Assembly: GCA_002361485.1 (NCBI GenBank)
Contig: DESZ01000006.1
Coordinates: 143,292-207,291, forward strand
Direction of reading: 5' to 3'
Length of the DNA: 64,000 nucleotides
DNA from: Cyanobacteria bacterium UBA3301
GTDB taxonomy: Bacteria > Cyanobacteriota > Vampirovibrionia > Gastranaerophilales > Gastranaerophilaceae
Shown here piece by piece: positions 1 to 9,069 of the stretch. The notes below the pieces were generated by a model that saw only the letters and a list, made by a program, of their open reading frames with translations, was not told the origin of the DNA and did not search any database. Each line of letters opens with the position of its first letter. Position 1 is the first letter of the stretch. Both the position numbers and the translations under genes were made by a program.

Positions 1-201
1 AAATGTATAATTTGTTGCTTTTGCGACTTTTGCAACACTTTCAGGAGTATTCATTACCCAGATTTTTACAGGCTGCGCGTTGACTGCCGTTGGCGCTGCC
101 ATACCAACCTCTATTATTTTATCGATTTTATCCTGCTCGACTTTTTTGTCAGAAAACATTCTGCAAGAATATCTTTCGTGTGCCAATTCTGTAAAGCTCA
201 T
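1..201 (-). CDS. Nitroreductase family protein, N-terminal part (cut by window edge)
   Basis: Sixty-seven N-terminal codons are visible; the rest lies outside the window. The protein opens with MSFTELAHERYSCRMF and continues with a V-x2-D-K-I-x2-I-I-E-V-G-M-A-A-P-T-A-x-N-x-Q-P stretch, typical of FMN-dependent nitroreductases. In that family the early R-x-S-x-R-x-F and A-P-[ST]-x2-N-x-Q-P motifs bind FMN. The usual role is NAD(P)H-dependent reduction of nitro-aromatics, quinones or flavins; the substrate cannot be told here. The start is supported by a strong AGGAGGA Shine-Dalgarno 6-8 nt upstream. Without the C-terminal half the subfamily cannot be assigned. Confidence 0.85.
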   Translation of the reverse strand, partial: MSFTELAHERYSCRMFSDKKVEQDKIDKIIEVGMAAPTAVNAQPVKIWVMNTPESVAKVAKATNYTF

Positions 202-333
202 AACATATCCTCCTATTTTCATATTATTATAACATTATTTTTTTTATTTTTAATACGCCCGTTTTTGACATTCACACATGCTATGAATAATATGTAATCG
301 ATTTTATAAAAACAATTTATGTTTCTCTATCCC

Positions 334-362
334 ATCTGCCGCATGTGCTCTCTGCGGCAGAT
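334..362. other. 10-bp perfect hairpin downstream of the helicase gene
   Basis: ATCTGCCGCA (334-343) and TGCGGCAGAT (353-362) pair perfectly around a 9-nt loop. On the plus strand a T-run follows after six bases (TCCTCC then T7), so it looks like an intrinsic terminator, but no plus-strand gene precedes it. On the minus strand, where the helicase mRNA ends, no T-run follows. It may still protect or end that mRNA. Confidence 0.5.
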
Positions 363-383
363 TCCTCCTTTTTTTAGGAAAAA

Positions 384-2381
384 TTATTCTATATCCCAAA
401 GTTCCAAAATATCATCAGGAATATTATCCAAAAATCTTGACGGTTTTGATAATACCATATGCATTGAATAATCATACATATCAACAGGATAGGTAATATA
501 TAAATTATTTTTTGCGCGTGTTGCGGCGACATACATCAAACGTAATTCCTCGTCCATTTCTTCTTCCGAATTAAAAGAATATGCGCTCGGGAATCTTCCG
601 TCAACCGCGCCAATTATAAATACACTGTCCCATTCCAAACCTTTTGCGGAATGTATGGTAGAAATCGTTAATGCATCATCGTCTGAATTATTTTTATACA
701 TACCTTCAACACTGGCATCAGGAGGCTCGAGAGCCATATCGCTTATAAAATCCTCAAGATTTGAATATTGGGTCGATAAATATTGAAAATGTTCTAAATC
801 CTTTTCCCTTTTTGAAAAATCATCATATTTATCTTTCAAAATCGGACGATAGTAATGTATAATTTCTTCAACAATTTCCGAAGGCTTTTTGGTTGCAATT
901 TTTGAACGCTCTTTATCTAAAACTTTTAATAACGGTGCAAGACTGTTCATTTTATTTGACGGCAAAAGCTTTATATCAGGATTAAAATTCCCTTTGATTA
1001 CGGGAATTATATTATTAACCGCAGAATTTCCGATTCCTCTTAATAATAGCAAAATTCTCGTTAAGCTTATGACATCATCAGGATTCACAAGGACTCTTAA
1101 ATGTGCCGCAATATCTTTTATATGCGCAGTTTCCATAAATTTCGGACCGCCGACTTTGCGAAAAGGTATTGCGCGTTTTGACAATTCTATTTCTAAAGAA
1201 TAAGACATCCTTGCATTTCTTGCCAAAACACAGATATCACCCAATTCAACATCTTCATCCAACAATTCCAGTATGCGCTGGCAGATAAATTCTGCTTCCA
1301 TTTGAGTATTTTTAGCACAAATTAAAGCAGGCTTAACAGGTGAAACTATTTCAGAAAATAATTGTTTGTCATATTTTTCCTTTGCCTTGCCGATAATTGT
1401 ATTTGTTAATTCCAAAATATTTTGAGTACTTCTGTAATTTTGCTCAAGTTTTATAATCTTTGTATTATCAAATAATTTCGGAAAATCAAATATATTTTTA
1501 TAATTAGCACCGCGAAAAGCGTAAATACTCTGAGCATCATCTCCAACTGCCATAATATTTTTATGAACCGATGCCAAAAGTTTTATCACATCAGCCTGAA
1601 GCGTATTTGTATCTTGGTATTCATCAACCATTATGTATTTGTATTCACCCGAAATTTTTTGCCTTAAACCTTCGTTATTTTCAAGCAAAAGTTTTAAATA
1701 CAAAAGTAAATCATCATAATCAAGTATTGAATTCTCGCGCTTATAAACTACATATGCTTTGTGCACTTCTATAATTTTGTCAATGCAATGCTCAAACTGC
1801 GGAAACTCATTTTCTATAATAATTTTTGTCGGAGTTTCTTTATTAACGCTTTTGGAATACATATCAAGAAGAGTTGATTTTTTAGGAAATCGTTTTTCTT
1901 TTTTGGGAAACATCTGTCCGACAATGTGATTTATTACATCTTCGCAATCGCTTCTGTCCATAATTGTATAATTATTTTTTAATTTTAGGGCAGATGCGTA
2001 TTTTCTTAAAATAATATTTGCAAAAGAGTGAAAAGTTCCGCCGGCGACACGTTCACAACGATTATCCAAAACAAGCGTCGCGCGGGAAAGCATTTCGTGA
2101 GCGGCTTTTTTTGTAAAAGTTAAAAGCAAAATATTTTCAGGAGCTACACCGTCTTCAATAAGTCTTGCAACACGATAAGTTAAAGTCTTTGTTTTCCCCG
2201 AACCTGCTCCTGCTATGACAAGTAATGCCCCTTCATTTGACATAACGGCTTCCAGTTGTTTGGAATTAAGTTCTTGTTCATAATTTATTTTATAATTTGT
2301 TTTTTGAGGTGCGCGTTTTTTCAGCACATATTTTTTATGTGCAGGTTGTTTCTTATCAGTTATTTCAACCTCGTTTGCCAT
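384..2381 (-). CDS. ATP-dependent DNA helicase, UvrD/PcrA/Rep superfamily 1
   Basis: A 665-residue SF1A helicase that would translocate 3'-5' on single-stranded DNA in repair and replication. Visible motifs in order: Q motif region (L-N-S-K-Q-L-E-A-V, about 38-46), Walker A A-G-A-G-S-G-K-T (57-64), motif Ia T-F-T-K-K-A-A-H-E-M, G-T-F-H-S-F, Walker B V-D-E-Y-Q-D-T (252-258), motif III Q-S-I-Y-A-F-R-G-A (284-292), motif IV Q-N-Y-R-S-T (314-319), motif V T-I-H-S-A-K-G-L-E-W and motif VI V-A-A-T-R-A-K-N-N-L. It is slightly shorter than PcrA or UvrD (about 720) and lacks their C-terminal tail that binds UvrB or RNA polymerase. A basic 35-residue N-terminal extension precedes the helicase fold. It lies 6 nt after a 49-codon ORF. 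The exact paralogue (pcrA, rep or uvrD) cannot be decided. Confidence 0.93.
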   Translation of the reverse strand: MANEVEITDKKQPAHKKYVLKKRAPQKTNYKINYEQELNSKQLEAVMSNEGALLVIAGAGSGKTKTLTYRVARLIEDGVAPENILLLTFTKKAAHEMLSRATLVLDNRCERVAGGTFHSFANIILRKYASALKLKNNYTIMDRSDCEDVINHIVGQMFPKKEKRFPKKSTLLDMYSKSVNKETPTKIIIENEFPQFEHCIDKIIEVHKAYVVYKRENSILDYDDLLLYLKLLLENNEGLRQKISGEYKYIMVDEYQDTNTLQADVIKLLASVHKNIMAVGDDAQSIYAFRGANYKNIFDFPKLFDNTKIIKLEQNYRSTQNILELTNTIIGKAKEKYDKQLFSEIVSPVKPALICAKNTQMEAEFICQRILELLDEDVELGDICVLARNARMSYSLEIELSKRAIPFRKVGGPKFMETAHIKDIAAHLRVLVNPDDVISLTRILLLLRGIGNSAVNNIIPVIKGNFNPDIKLLPSNKMNSLAPLLKVLDKERSKIATKKPSEIVEEIIHYYRPILKDKYDDFSKREKDLEHFQYLSTQYSNLEDFISDMALEPPDASVEGMYKNNSDDDALTISTIHSAKGLEWDSVFIIGAVDGRFPSAYSFNSEEEMDEELRLMYVAATRAKNNLYITYPVDMYDYSMHMVLSKPSRFLDNIPDDILELWDIE

Positions 2382-2387
2382 ATAAGA

Positions 2388-2537
2388 TTAACCTTTTTTC
2401 TTCATATTTTCAGGATGAGCGGAATTTGACAAAATAATTTCATAAAACTCATTTTTGTCAATATTTACCCCCATAGTTTTAGTATCGCAATACTTTTTCT
2501 TTTTCTTATTTAACAGTTTTTTATAATCACCGCTCAT
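2388..2537 (-). CDS. Small lysine-rich hypothetical protein (49 aa) upstream of the helicase
   Basis: A 49-codon ORF (MSGDYKKLLNKKKKKYCD at its start) ends 6 nt before the helicase start, in the same direction. It has no Shine-Dalgarno. Its ATG lies exactly 6 nt downstream of TATATT preceded by TATG, the same arrangement seen at several other genes here, so a leaderless mRNA starting at this ATG is likely. The helicase would then be the second gene of the transcript. I recognise no family. It could be a real micro-protein or just a leader ORF that carries ribosomes to the helicase start. Confidence 0.5.
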   Translation of the reverse strand: MSGDYKKLLNKKKKKYCDTKTMGVNIDKNEFYEIILSNSAHPENMKKKG

Positions 2538-2543
2538 ATAAAC

Positions 2544-2554
2544 AATATAGCATA
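2544..2554 (-). promoter_or_regulatory. Extended -10 promoter for the helicase transcript
   Basis: On the minus strand TATG, one base, TATATT, then 6 nt (GTTTAT) and ATG at 2537. The TG one base before the hexamer makes it an extended -10. With normal spacing transcription would start at or next to the A of the start codon. Confidence 0.5.
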
Positions 2555-2617
2555 AAAGTATTCTTATGTATTATGCACATCCTAAATTAACAAATCTTTA
2601 AAACTGCTTTTGCATAC

Positions 2618-2644
2618 TTGCAAATAAAAAATGTTTATTATACT
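2618..2644 (+). promoter_or_regulatory. Possible promoter of rplS-rbgA
   Basis: TTGCAA (2618-2623) and TATACT (2639-2644) are separated by 15 bp, a little short of the ideal 17. The rplS start is 110 bp downstream, leaving a leader of roughly 100 nt. Confidence 0.35.
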
Positions 2645-2753
2645 ATCAAAATGCAAACGTGCGTTGCGTGGATTTTTATGTGGAAAGAATCCTTTAAGCG
2701 CAATTAAGGAATTGTATAAGTAGCATTATTGAAATATAAAGGAAAGCAGAAAA

Positions 2754-3110
2754 ATGAATAATCCTGTAATTGATGAATTAGAAAAAGAATATTTAAAAAG
2801 CGAATTGCCTACATTTAATGCAGGTGATACCGTTAAAGTATTCGTAAAAATCGTTGAAGGTAATAAAGAAAGAATTCAGGCATTTGAAGGTACTATTATT
2901 AAAATGCACGGTTCAGGCTTAAATAAAACTATTACCGTAAGAAAAGTATTCCAAGGTGTTGGTGTAGAACGTGTATTCTTAATCAACTCCCCTAGAATTG
3001 ACAGAATTGAAGTATTAAGACGCGGTGACGTTAAACGTTCTAAATTGTATTACTTAAGAGAACGTTCAGGCAAAGCAACTCGTATTAAGGAAAAAATTGA
3101 AAAAAAATAA
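2754..3110 (+). CDS. rplS: 50S ribosomal protein L19
   Basis: A full-length L19 of 118 residues; the family is usually about 115-120. It sits at the 30S-50S interface of the large subunit. Recognisable landmarks are the F-x-A-G-D-T-V-x-V near 21-30, R-I-Q-A-F-E-G near 41-47, and the C-terminal R-S-K-L-Y-Y-L-R block. A GGAAAG Shine-Dalgarno lies a few bases before the ATG. The last 14 bases overlap the start of rbgA, so the two are translationally coupled. The pairing of L19 with a large-subunit assembly GTPase is also found in Bacillus. Confidence 0.97.
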   Translation: MNNPVIDELEKEYLKSELPTFNAGDTVKVFVKIVEGNKERIQAFEGTIIKMHGSGLNKTITVRKVFQGVGVERVFLINSPRIDRIEVLRRGDVKRSKLYYLRERSGKATRIKEKIEKK

Positions 3111-3951
3111 GACACATATACATTGGTATCCGGGGCATATAGCTAAAGCGGAAAAAAGACTTAAAGAACAGCTTTCTTTAGTTGATGCCGTGATAGAAGT
3201 TGTAGATGCCAGAATACCAATATCAAGCAGATATGACAATATTACGGGACTTCTAAACGGGAAGCCCCGTTTTTTGTTGATTAATAAATCCGATTTGGTT
3301 GATTTAAAAGAACTTGAAAAATTCATCAATTATTTAAAACAAGAAACACAAACTTCCGTTATCCCGACAACCTCAAAAAATTCAAAAGATTTAAATATAA
3401 TAGTAAAAGAAGCTATTCGACTTTCTGAGCCGAAAATTCAAGCTCTTATGGCAAAGGGACTATTAAGACGCCCTGCAAGAATTATGGTAGTCGGACTTCC
3501 AAATGTAGGAAAATCAAGCATAATTAACAAACTTACCCGTTCATCAAAAACAAAAACAGGTGCAAAAGCCGGAGTAACAAGACAACAACAATGGGTCAGA
3601 ATAAATCCGCAATTAGAATTGCTTGATACTCCCGGAATTATTCCAATGAAGCAAGAAGACCAACAAAGAGCAAATAAACTTGCTTTTGTAAACTCAATAG
3701 GTGATAATGCATATTCAAACGAACCCGTTGCAAGAGAACTTTTAAATACCTTATCAGACCTTCAAAAAAACGATTTTAAACAATATTATAATATTGATTC
3801 ATGTGATGAACTCTCTATTGAAAATATTGCATCGTCAAGAAAATGGCTTACATCAGGCAGCGAACCCGATATTGAGAGAACCGCGGGGTACATTCTTCGC
3901 GATTTTCGCGAAGGCAAAATCGGAAAATTCATATTAGATACTATCGAATAA
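3097..3951 (+). CDS. rbgA: Ribosome biogenesis GTPase RbgA (YlqF family)
   Basis: A circularly permuted GTPase of 284 residues that in Bacillus promotes late 50S assembly. The permuted motif order is visible: G4 N-K-S-D (63-66), then G1 G-L-P-N-V-G-K-S (133-140), G2 Thr161, and G3 D-T-P-G (177-180). The N-terminal W-Y-P-G-H-I-A-K-A matches the conserved F-P-G-H-M-x-K-A of the family. The start is TTG, with AAGG placed 6 nt upstream, inside the end of rplS; the next in-frame ATG would remove the G4 region. The final C-terminal helical domain is present (F-R-x-G-x-I-G-x-F near the end). Confidence 0.93.
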   Translation: MKKNKTHIHWYPGHIAKAEKRLKEQLSLVDAVIEVVDARIPISSRYDNITGLLNGKPRFLLINKSDLVDLKELEKFINYLKQETQTSVIPTTSKNSKDLNIIVKEAIRLSEPKIQALMAKGLLRRPARIMVVGLPNVGKSSIINKLTRSSKTKTGAKAGVTRQQQWVRINPQLELLDTPGIIPMKQEDQQRANKLAFVNSIGDNAYSNEPVARELLNTLSDLQKNDFKQYYNIDSCDELSIENIASSRKWLTSGSEPDIERTAGYILRDFREGKIGKFILDTIE

Positions 3952-3954
3952 TTT

Positions 3955-4509
3955 TTATTTTTTACCAATATCAAAATCTTCCGGAGGCTCTGTCGGCTTA
4001 TATAGTCTTCGGCTGCGAACCGAAGATTCAAGTATAGACCTTAAATCACGACGAATCATTTGACGATTTAAATTAGTTCTCATCAATTTTGGCCCGCTAA
4101 CATTTGCATTAACATTACCCATACCTGAAATTTCAGCTTTTTTGAGTCTTTTCTTTTTGGAAGTTTGAGAAACATCTGAATCATCATCACCTTCATCAAT
4201 ACCTTCTTCAAGAAGTTTATATATTTCCATCAAATCATTTATTATTGATGTTGCTGCAAGCCATCTTCTAACATACCTTTCATCAGGTCCTAAACTGCCA
4301 TCCGTTCTTGAGGAGTCGTTCAAGTTATACGTCGCTTCAGATATCCCGATTCTTATTATTATATGCGGATAATTTATTGCAGGATCCATTATAAGTTTCA
4401 AATTATTATACTTCGCTACGTTGATAGAGCCTGCATTGTGAGCATCTTCCTGTTGTCTTATGATTGATTCCTGTAATTTTACCGCTAATTCGTGTAATGT
4501 ATTTGCCAT
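3955..4509 (-). CDS. Conserved hypothetical protein (184 aa)
   Basis: I do not recognise this family. The N-terminal half (about 1-105) looks folded, beginning with an alpha-helical L-H-E-L-A-V-K-L-Q-E-S segment. An acidic-to-basic linker follows at about 106-125 (D-E-G-D-D-D-S-D then K-K-K-R-L-K-K), and the C-terminal tail is Arg-rich (R-x2-M-I-R-R-D-L-R-S-I). No signal peptide or membrane segment is seen. It is the last gene of the minus-strand run starting with the MotA-like gene at 7511. It lies 12 nt after UPF0210 and converges on rbgA, leaving only 3 nt between the two genes. Confidence 0.75.
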   Translation of the reverse strand: MANTLHELAVKLQESIIRQQEDAHNAGSINVAKYNNLKLIMDPAINYPHIIIRIGISEATYNLNDSSRTDGSLGPDERYVRRWLAATSIINDLMEIYKLLEEGIDEGDDDSDVSQTSKKKRLKKAEISGMGNVNANVSGPKLMRTNLNRQMIRRDLRSILESSVRSRRLYKPTEPPEDFDIGKK

Positions 4510-4521
4510 TCTATTTTCCTT

Positions 4522-5883
4522 TTAATTATTTAAACTATGAATCGGAGCAGGAATACGTCCGCCTCTGTTCACAAAAGCTTCCGAGCTCAAACTGCTGACA
4601 GGCATAATTGGCGCCTCTCCAAGTAAACCGCCAAAAGAAACACTGTCACCGATATTTTTACCAACCGCAGGGATAATTCGCACAGCCGTTGTTTTTTTAT
4701 TTATCATTCCAATCGCCATTTCATCCGCAATAATACCAGCAATGGTTGCTCTTGAAGTATCTCCAGGTATTGCAATCATATCCAACCCGACGGAACAAAC
4801 CGAAGTCATAGCTTCAAGTTTATTTATACACAGATAACCTTTTTGTGCTGCCTCAATCATGCCCGCATCTTCCGAAACAGGTATAAACGCTCCCGACAAA
4901 CCGCCGACATGAGAGCTTGCCATAACTCCGCCCTTTTTTACAGCGTCATTCAACATTGCCAGTGCTGCCGTTGTACCGTGAGCACCCGCATGTTCTAAAC
5001 CCATTGCCTGAAAAATTCCCGCTACACTGTCTCCAACCGCAGGTGTTGGCGCTAAAGATAAATCTATTACTCCAAAAGGGATTCCTAGTTTTTGCGATAA
5101 TTTACGACCGATTAATTCACCTGTTGATGTAATCTTATATGCAATTTCTTTTATCTTATTTGCAAGTTCACTCATATTTGAATCTTTTGGCAGCGCATCA
5201 ACTGCCGCTCTTACAACGCCCGGACCGGAAACCCCGACATTTAAAGCACATTCCGGCTCGCCGATTCCGCAGAAAGCACCGGCCATAAAAGGATTATCCC
5301 CCGGAGCGTTACAAAATACTACAAGCTTTGCTGCGCCTATACTATCGTCATCTTTAGTCAACTCTGCCGATTGCTTAACTATCTCAGACATCTTCAAAAT
5401 AGCATCCATATTAATACCGGCTTTTGAAGAAGCAACATTTACTGATGCACAAACCCGCTGCGTCTGTGCTAATGCTTGAGGAATACTCTCGATAAGCAAC
5501 TTATCTCCTTTTGTCATCCCTTTTTCTACCAACGCTGAAAAACCGCCGATAAAGTTTACTCCGACATCTTTTGCTGCCTCATCCAATGTTTTGGCAATCT
5601 TCACATAATCAGGATTTATACAAGCTTCACCTATTAAAGAAACAGGTGTAACAGCAATGCGTTTATTTATTATAGGTATAGAATATTCTTCAGCCAACTC
5701 ATCTGCATAAGAAACAAGATTTTTCGCATACTTTTTTATTTTATTATATATATTTTCACAAACCTTATCGCAATCTTCACTTATGCAATCTCTCAAACTC
5801 AACGATAAAGTAACAGTCCTGATATCAAGATTGTACAACTTTATCATATTTATAGTTTCCAATATATTATTTACATCAATCAT
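4522..5883 (-). CDS. PFL-family protein, UPF0210 (DUF711)
   Basis: A 453-residue protein matching the UPF0210/DUF711 family, whose biochemical role is unknown; its fold resembles pyruvate-formate-lyase-type enzymes. Supporting stretches are the N-terminal I-L-E-T-I-N-M-I, the [12 protein letters not shown] block, [23 protein letters not shown], and the C-terminal [14 protein letters not shown]. Length is the family norm (about 450). In many genomes it follows a small ACT-domain regulator gene; none is present here. Its start is one base after the OmpA-domain gene stop, so the two are almost certainly cotranscribed. Confidence 0.9.
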   Translation of the reverse strand: MIDVNNILETINMIKLYNLDIRTVTLSLSLRDCISEDCDKVCENIYNKIKKYAKNLVSYADELAEEYSIPIINKRIAVTPVSLIGEACINPDYVKIAKTLDEAAKDVGVNFIGGFSALVEKGMTKGDKLLIESIPQALAQTQRVCASVNVASSKAGINMDAILKMSEIVKQSAELTKDDDSIGAAKLVVFCNAPGDNPFMAGAFCGIGEPECALNVGVSGPGVVRAAVDALPKDSNMSELANKIKEIAYKITSTGELIGRKLSQKLGIPFGVIDLSLAPTPAVGDSVAGIFQAMGLEHAGAHGTTAALAMLNDAVKKGGVMASSHVGGLSGAFIPVSEDAGMIEAAQKGYLCINKLEAMTSVCSVGLDMIAIPGDTSRATIAGIIADEMAIGMINKKTTAVRIIPAVGKNIGDSVSFGGLLGEAPIMPVSSLSSEAFVNRGGRIPAPIHSLNN

Positions 5884-5884
5884 C

Positions 5885-6583
5885 TTATTTTCTTAACAAA
5901 GTTAAACCAAACATACCTTCTGTTTTGAAATCTCTAACTTTTAATTTAAGTTTTACACGACGACTTTTTACATAATCTTCTTTCCCGTTGACAAGAACAG
6001 GCTCATTAAAGCTTTTGCCTTCAACTACAATCATACGACGTAAAGCATCGGCATTTTTCTTGTCATACCCTGTCTGTAAAATAAATTCGGCAACAGTATT
6101 TGCACGTTTTAAACTTAAATCCATATTTCGTATAAATTGCAAATCTTTGGAATTGACACCTGCGAACGTTTGAGAGTCAGTATGTCCTTCTACATTGATG
6201 CTTTCAACCTGATCAATAAGTGTTTTTTTGGAAAACAAAGTATCTACATACAAAGGAACAAGTTTTGATAATAATTGTTTCCCTTGCGGGGTTAAAACAT
6301 AACTGTTTACACCAAATAATGCAGCCGCAGGAATTTCCAAATCGCCGGTCATTTTATCTATTTTTGCATCAATATGTTTTTCCTGAAGCTCTTTGCTTAT
6401 TTGCTCAGCTATTTCCGTTTTAACTTTTTGCTGTTCTACCTTTTCCTGCGTAAAACCCGTCATCGCCAAAACAAACATCGTAATAAATATGATAGCCAAA
6501 CCTAACATCAAGTCTGACATTGTCGTCCAAAATATATTGTTATCACCGGCTTCTTCCGCGTGTTTTCTATATCTTATTGCCAT
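5885..6583 (-). CDS. OmpA/MotB-domain inner-membrane protein (stator-like)
   Basis: A 232-residue protein: a short cytoplasmic N-terminus, one membrane helix (about 18-42), a coiled linker, and an OmpA-like peptidoglycan-binding domain (about 85-225). That domain shows V-E-G-H-T-D-S, and N-x-D-L-S-x-x-R-A-x-T-V. Asp24 sits at the start of the membrane helix (W-T-T-M-S-D-L-M), where MotB and ZorB carry the proton-binding Asp. The gene lies 19 nt after the MotA/ExbB-like gene, with an AAGGGATAAG ribosome site. Together they would form an ion-driven motor unit anchored to peptidoglycan. Flagellar MotB, ZorB-type or another MotB-like protein are all possible. Confidence 0.85.
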   Translation of the reverse strand: MAIRYRKHAEEAGDNNIFWTTMSDLMLGLAIIFITMFVLAMTGFTQEKVEQQKVKTEIAEQISKELQEKHIDAKIDKMTGDLEIPAAALFGVNSYVLTPQGKQLLSKLVPLYVDTLFSKKTLIDQVESINVEGHTDSQTFAGVNSKDLQFIRNMDLSLKRANTVAEFILQTGYDKKNADALRRMIVVEGKSFNEPVLVNGKEDYVKSRRVKLKLKVRDFKTEGMFGLTLLRK

Positions 6584-6602
6584 TACTTATCCCTTTTACA
6601 CG

Positions 6603-7511
6603 TTAAAACAAATCATCTACTTCGCTGTTACCGCGTCTTGCAGCCTTTTCTGCCTCTTTCAATTGCTTATTTAATTGATTTAAGCCAAATATCACATTTT
6701 CAAGATATGGAACCAAATTTGCAGCCATTGTTTCATTAAACGCATCTTTAAATTGAACAGGCATTGTTCCGATTAAATTAGCAGTAGAATTATTTTGAAT
6801 TTTTGACTCTCTTAATAATTCATACAAGAATTTTTCGGAAGAAATACTTGCGAATAATTCACTTAACTGTGCTTGTATTTGAGCCAGCGGAACTTTACAC
6901 AATTTGTTATACAAAATCTTTTCCAATACTACATAAATAAGAGATGAACCAACCGCAATAACGGATACCAATGCTGCTGTCTGCATGCCTGACATAAAGT
7001 TTGATACAGAAGCAACAGTCTTTTCATTACTTGAAAAATCAATCAAACCGAAAGCAACAGCAATTTTTAAGAATGTAAACAACGGTCCGCAACCTGTCAA
7101 TACAGTCGGAATTGTTTGCACCATCTTGTAATTAAACTTAGAAGTAACAAGAGTTTCTTCATTAAAGAAATAGAGCGGATCTACAGTAGTTTGCACATTT
7201 TGAACCGTCGCAGACACATCTTTATACTGGAATTCCGCACCTTCACGCAATGCAACCGACTCTGAAAAAACCAAAGTATTCTTGAATTCCATCCAAGAAG
7301 TTGCAATATACGGATTAGCCATCATCCACGAATCTATCTCTTTAAATCGGAAATTCAAATCCGATTTTTTAAAACCTCCCAAAAATTTAATAATTATATT
7401 CAAATTCTTTGCTGCCTGAACATATTTTACACAGCAATAAATCATTGAGAATAAAAATGTCGTAACTACGATTAATATAGGTCCGTCTGTTACTGTTTCA
7501 ACTATATTCAT
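6603..7511 (-). CDS. MotA/TolQ/ExbB-type proton channel protein
   Basis: A 302-residue membrane protein with three predicted helices: about 9-31, about 135-157 and about 170-195. The cytosolic stretches lie between the first two and after the third. The T-G-C-G-P-L-F-T-F-L-K-I-A-V-A-F-G segment resembles the G-L-L-G-T-V-x-G-hydrophobic pattern of the MotA/TolQ/ExbB channel core, and the next helix pair matches it too. It starts the minus-strand operon; an AGGTGGAGG Shine-Dalgarno precedes the ATG. Its partner OmpA/MotB-like gene follows. It lacks the several-hundred-residue cytoplasmic tail of anti-phage ZorA, so a Zorya assignment is not supported by length. Confidence 0.75.
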   Translation of the reverse strand: MNIVETVTDGPILIVVTTFLFSMIYCCVKYVQAAKNLNIIIKFLGGFKKSDLNFRFKEIDSWMMANPYIATSWMEFKNTLVFSESVALREGAEFQYKDVSATVQNVQTTVDPLYFFNEETLVTSKFNYKMVQTIPTVLTGCGPLFTFLKIAVAFGLIDFSSNEKTVASVSNFMSGMQTAALVSVIAVGSSLIYVVLEKILYNKLCKVPLAQIQAQLSELFASISSEKFLYELLRESKIQNNSTANLIGTMPVQFKDAFNETMAANLVPYLENVIFGLNQLNKQLKEAEKAARRGNSEVDDLF

Positions 7512-7565
7512 ATTTCCTCCACCTTTTTATAAATTTTACCATATTTTTTTTATCGTATCAAATTG

Positions 7566-8231
7566 TTAATCAGATATAAATTTTACAAAAGAATTCATAT
7601 ATCCGCCAAGAATTGTTCCAACAAAACCTAAGACCAAATCATATGCGACTTTTAATCCGCTTTGAGACGATATCCAACCCGATATAAATGATGCTCCGTC
7701 TTGTTTTATCAATGCAACAAATATCATATATAAAATTCCGCCGGCATGGATTATCAACACGCCAAATATCGTTGCTAAAAGCATATTTACGAAAGAATAT
7801 TTTTTATTAAGAAAAGTACCTGCCACTATAATCGCAGGAATGTATGAAATCAAATACCCGAAGCTGTATTCTTTTATATAACTTACCCCGCCGCCCAATG
7901 CAAAAAGCGGAAGTCCGATAATTCCCAATATCAAATACAACATGACACATGATGATGACATTTTTTTGCCAAGCATAGCACAAATAAACATTACAACAGG
8001 AATTTGAGGAATTATACGAAAACCGTATATATAATCTTCATACTTGAAAACTTTCCCTGAAAATATTCCGGAAGGAACTATATAATGCTTTAAATCTATA
8101 TTTACAAATGTTGACCCGACCAGTAAAAGCACACAAACCAATATCAAGACCAAATTCAAAATATGAATCTTGAATTTTCGTTGTTTTCTGTCAAGTCTCT
8201 TCATTTTCGGAATTAAGACTTCCTCGCTCAT
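7566..8231 (-). CDS. bioY: Biotin transporter BioY (ECF S-component)
   Basis: A 221-residue membrane protein with about six hydrophobic segments. The BioY signature is visible near the middle: L-Y-L-I-L-G-I-I-G-L-P-L-F-A-L-G-G-G followed by G-Y-L-I-S-Y-I-P-A. BioY binds biotin and is powered by the shared ECF module (EcfA, EcfA', EcfT), whose genes are not in this window. A roughly 30-residue basic N-terminal extension precedes the first helix. It overlaps rimI by 4 nt (ATGA), implying coupled translation. Confidence 0.88.
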   Translation of the reverse strand: MSEEVLIPKMKRLDRKQRKFKIHILNLVLILVCVLLLVGSTFVNIDLKHYIVPSGIFSGKVFKYEDYIYGFRIIPQIPVVMFICAMLGKKMSSSCVMLYLILGIIGLPLFALGGGVSYIKEYSFGYLISYIPAIIVAGTFLNKKYSFVNMLLATIFGVLIIHAGGILYMIFVALIKQDGASFISGWISSQSGLKVAYDLVLGFVGTILGGYMNSFVKFISD

Positions 8232-8761
8232 TTGATATTAATCTTCTCCTCTAAAGCTTTTACCGTATTTTGATAAGGTATTTTGAATTCATCATAAAAT
8301 ATATTTTTAGTCCACATTATCAAGGCATCTTCATTATTGTCCTGATAATATTTTTTTCTGGTACCGAAAGATGTAAACCCGTATTTTGTATATAAATTAA
8401 TTGCAGGTGTATTACTGACTCTCACTTCCAGCGTAATATATTTAATTTTTTCTTTGTAACAGTCATCTATAACGCGCTTTAATAAAGCCTCAGCATAATG
8501 TCTTTTTCTGTAATCGGCAGAAACCGCAATATTTGTAATATGAGCCTCGTCAAGCACATGCCATGTGCCGGCATATCCCGCTAAATGTCCATCACTTGTA
8601 TATAACGAATAATAATAAGCAAGCTCATTATTTAACTCATTCATAAAAGACTCTTTTGACCAGTGATGAGTCCCGTACGTCTTTGACTCAATTTCAATCA
8701 CACCGTCCAAATCTTTTTTTGACATCGGTTTAATATTTACGGTATCAAGTTCTGTACGCAT
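8228..8761 (-). CDS. rimI: Ribosomal-protein-alanine N-acetyltransferase, RimI-like GNAT
   Basis: A 177-residue GNAT acetyltransferase. Family landmarks are the N-terminal I-x-x-M-x-x-x-D-L-x-x-V-x-x-I-E, the W-x-x-x-S-F motif, and A-H-I-T-N-I-A-V just before the acetyl-CoA loop. That loop reads R-K-R-H-Y-A (85-90), with His where most GNATs have Gly. A conserved T-L-E-V-R-V-S-N-x-x-A-x-x-L-Y-x-K-Y-G-F block follows. RimI acetylates the N-terminus of ribosomal protein S18. The C-terminal tail is about 20 residues longer than E. coli RimI. No Shine-Dalgarno is present; the ATG is 6 nt after an extended -10 box, so the message is probably leaderless. Confidence 0.87.
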   Translation of the reverse strand: MRTELDTVNIKPMSKKDLDGVIEIESKTYGTHHWSKESFMNELNNELAYYYSLYTSDGHLAGYAGTWHVLDEAHITNIAVSADYRKRHYAEALLKRVIDDCYKEKIKYITLEVRVSNTPAINLYTKYGFTSFGTRKKYYQDNNEDALIMWTKNIFYDEFKIPYQNTVKALEEKINIK

Positions 8762-8767
8762 ATAAAT

Positions 8768-8778
8768 ATATTATCATA
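8768..8778 (-). promoter_or_regulatory. Extended -10 promoter for rimI-bioY
   Basis: Minus strand: TATG, A, TAATAT, then ATTTAT (6 nt) and the rimI ATG. The spacing predicts transcription beginning at the start codon. Confidence 0.55.
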
Positions 8779-8987
8779 AAAAAGCGCTCGTGTGAATTAG
8801 GTTAAGAGATACATGTTTATTTAATAATTTGCTTATTAAAATCTTTACAAAAATTTACACAAAATATTAAACCGTTGAATTCATAACACTTTGAGTAGAA
8901 ATAAGTAATATTCAGTTCAGTCGTATTTTAATAAAAACAAAAGAATAAATTGTAATGAATTTTTCTTTGAAAAAATAAAAAAAACGC

Positions 8988-9021
8988 TTGCAAAGAGTTA
9001 TTCAGCAAGTAGGATTATAAT
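8988..9021 (+). promoter_or_regulatory. Probable promoter of the infA-rpsI operon
   Basis: TTGCAA (8988-8993) is followed after 16 bp by TAGGAT and, overlapping it, by a perfect TATAAT (9016-9021) that would be 22 bp away. Which -10 is used cannot be decided. The infA start is about 50 bp downstream. No other promoter is obvious before rpsI, so this may drive the whole ribosomal-protein cluster. Confidence 0.45.
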
Positions 9022-9069
9022 AGCGCATGTTTTGCGCAACAAGTCACACAAGCCGAAAATGAGGTTATT

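Larger units (their letters stand above)
8762..9069. other. Divergent intergenic region between rimI and infA
   Basis: This 308-bp AT-rich stretch separates two divergent transcripts. At the left edge it holds the rimI extended -10 box, and at the right edge the infA promoter. Between them I see only runs of A/T and no ORF, hairpin or repeat. Confidence 0.6.

Noticed and set aside
5885..7511. Complete Zorya anti-phage system
   Set aside because: No ZorC, ZorD or ZorE genes are nearby and the MotA-like protein lacks the long ZorA tail.
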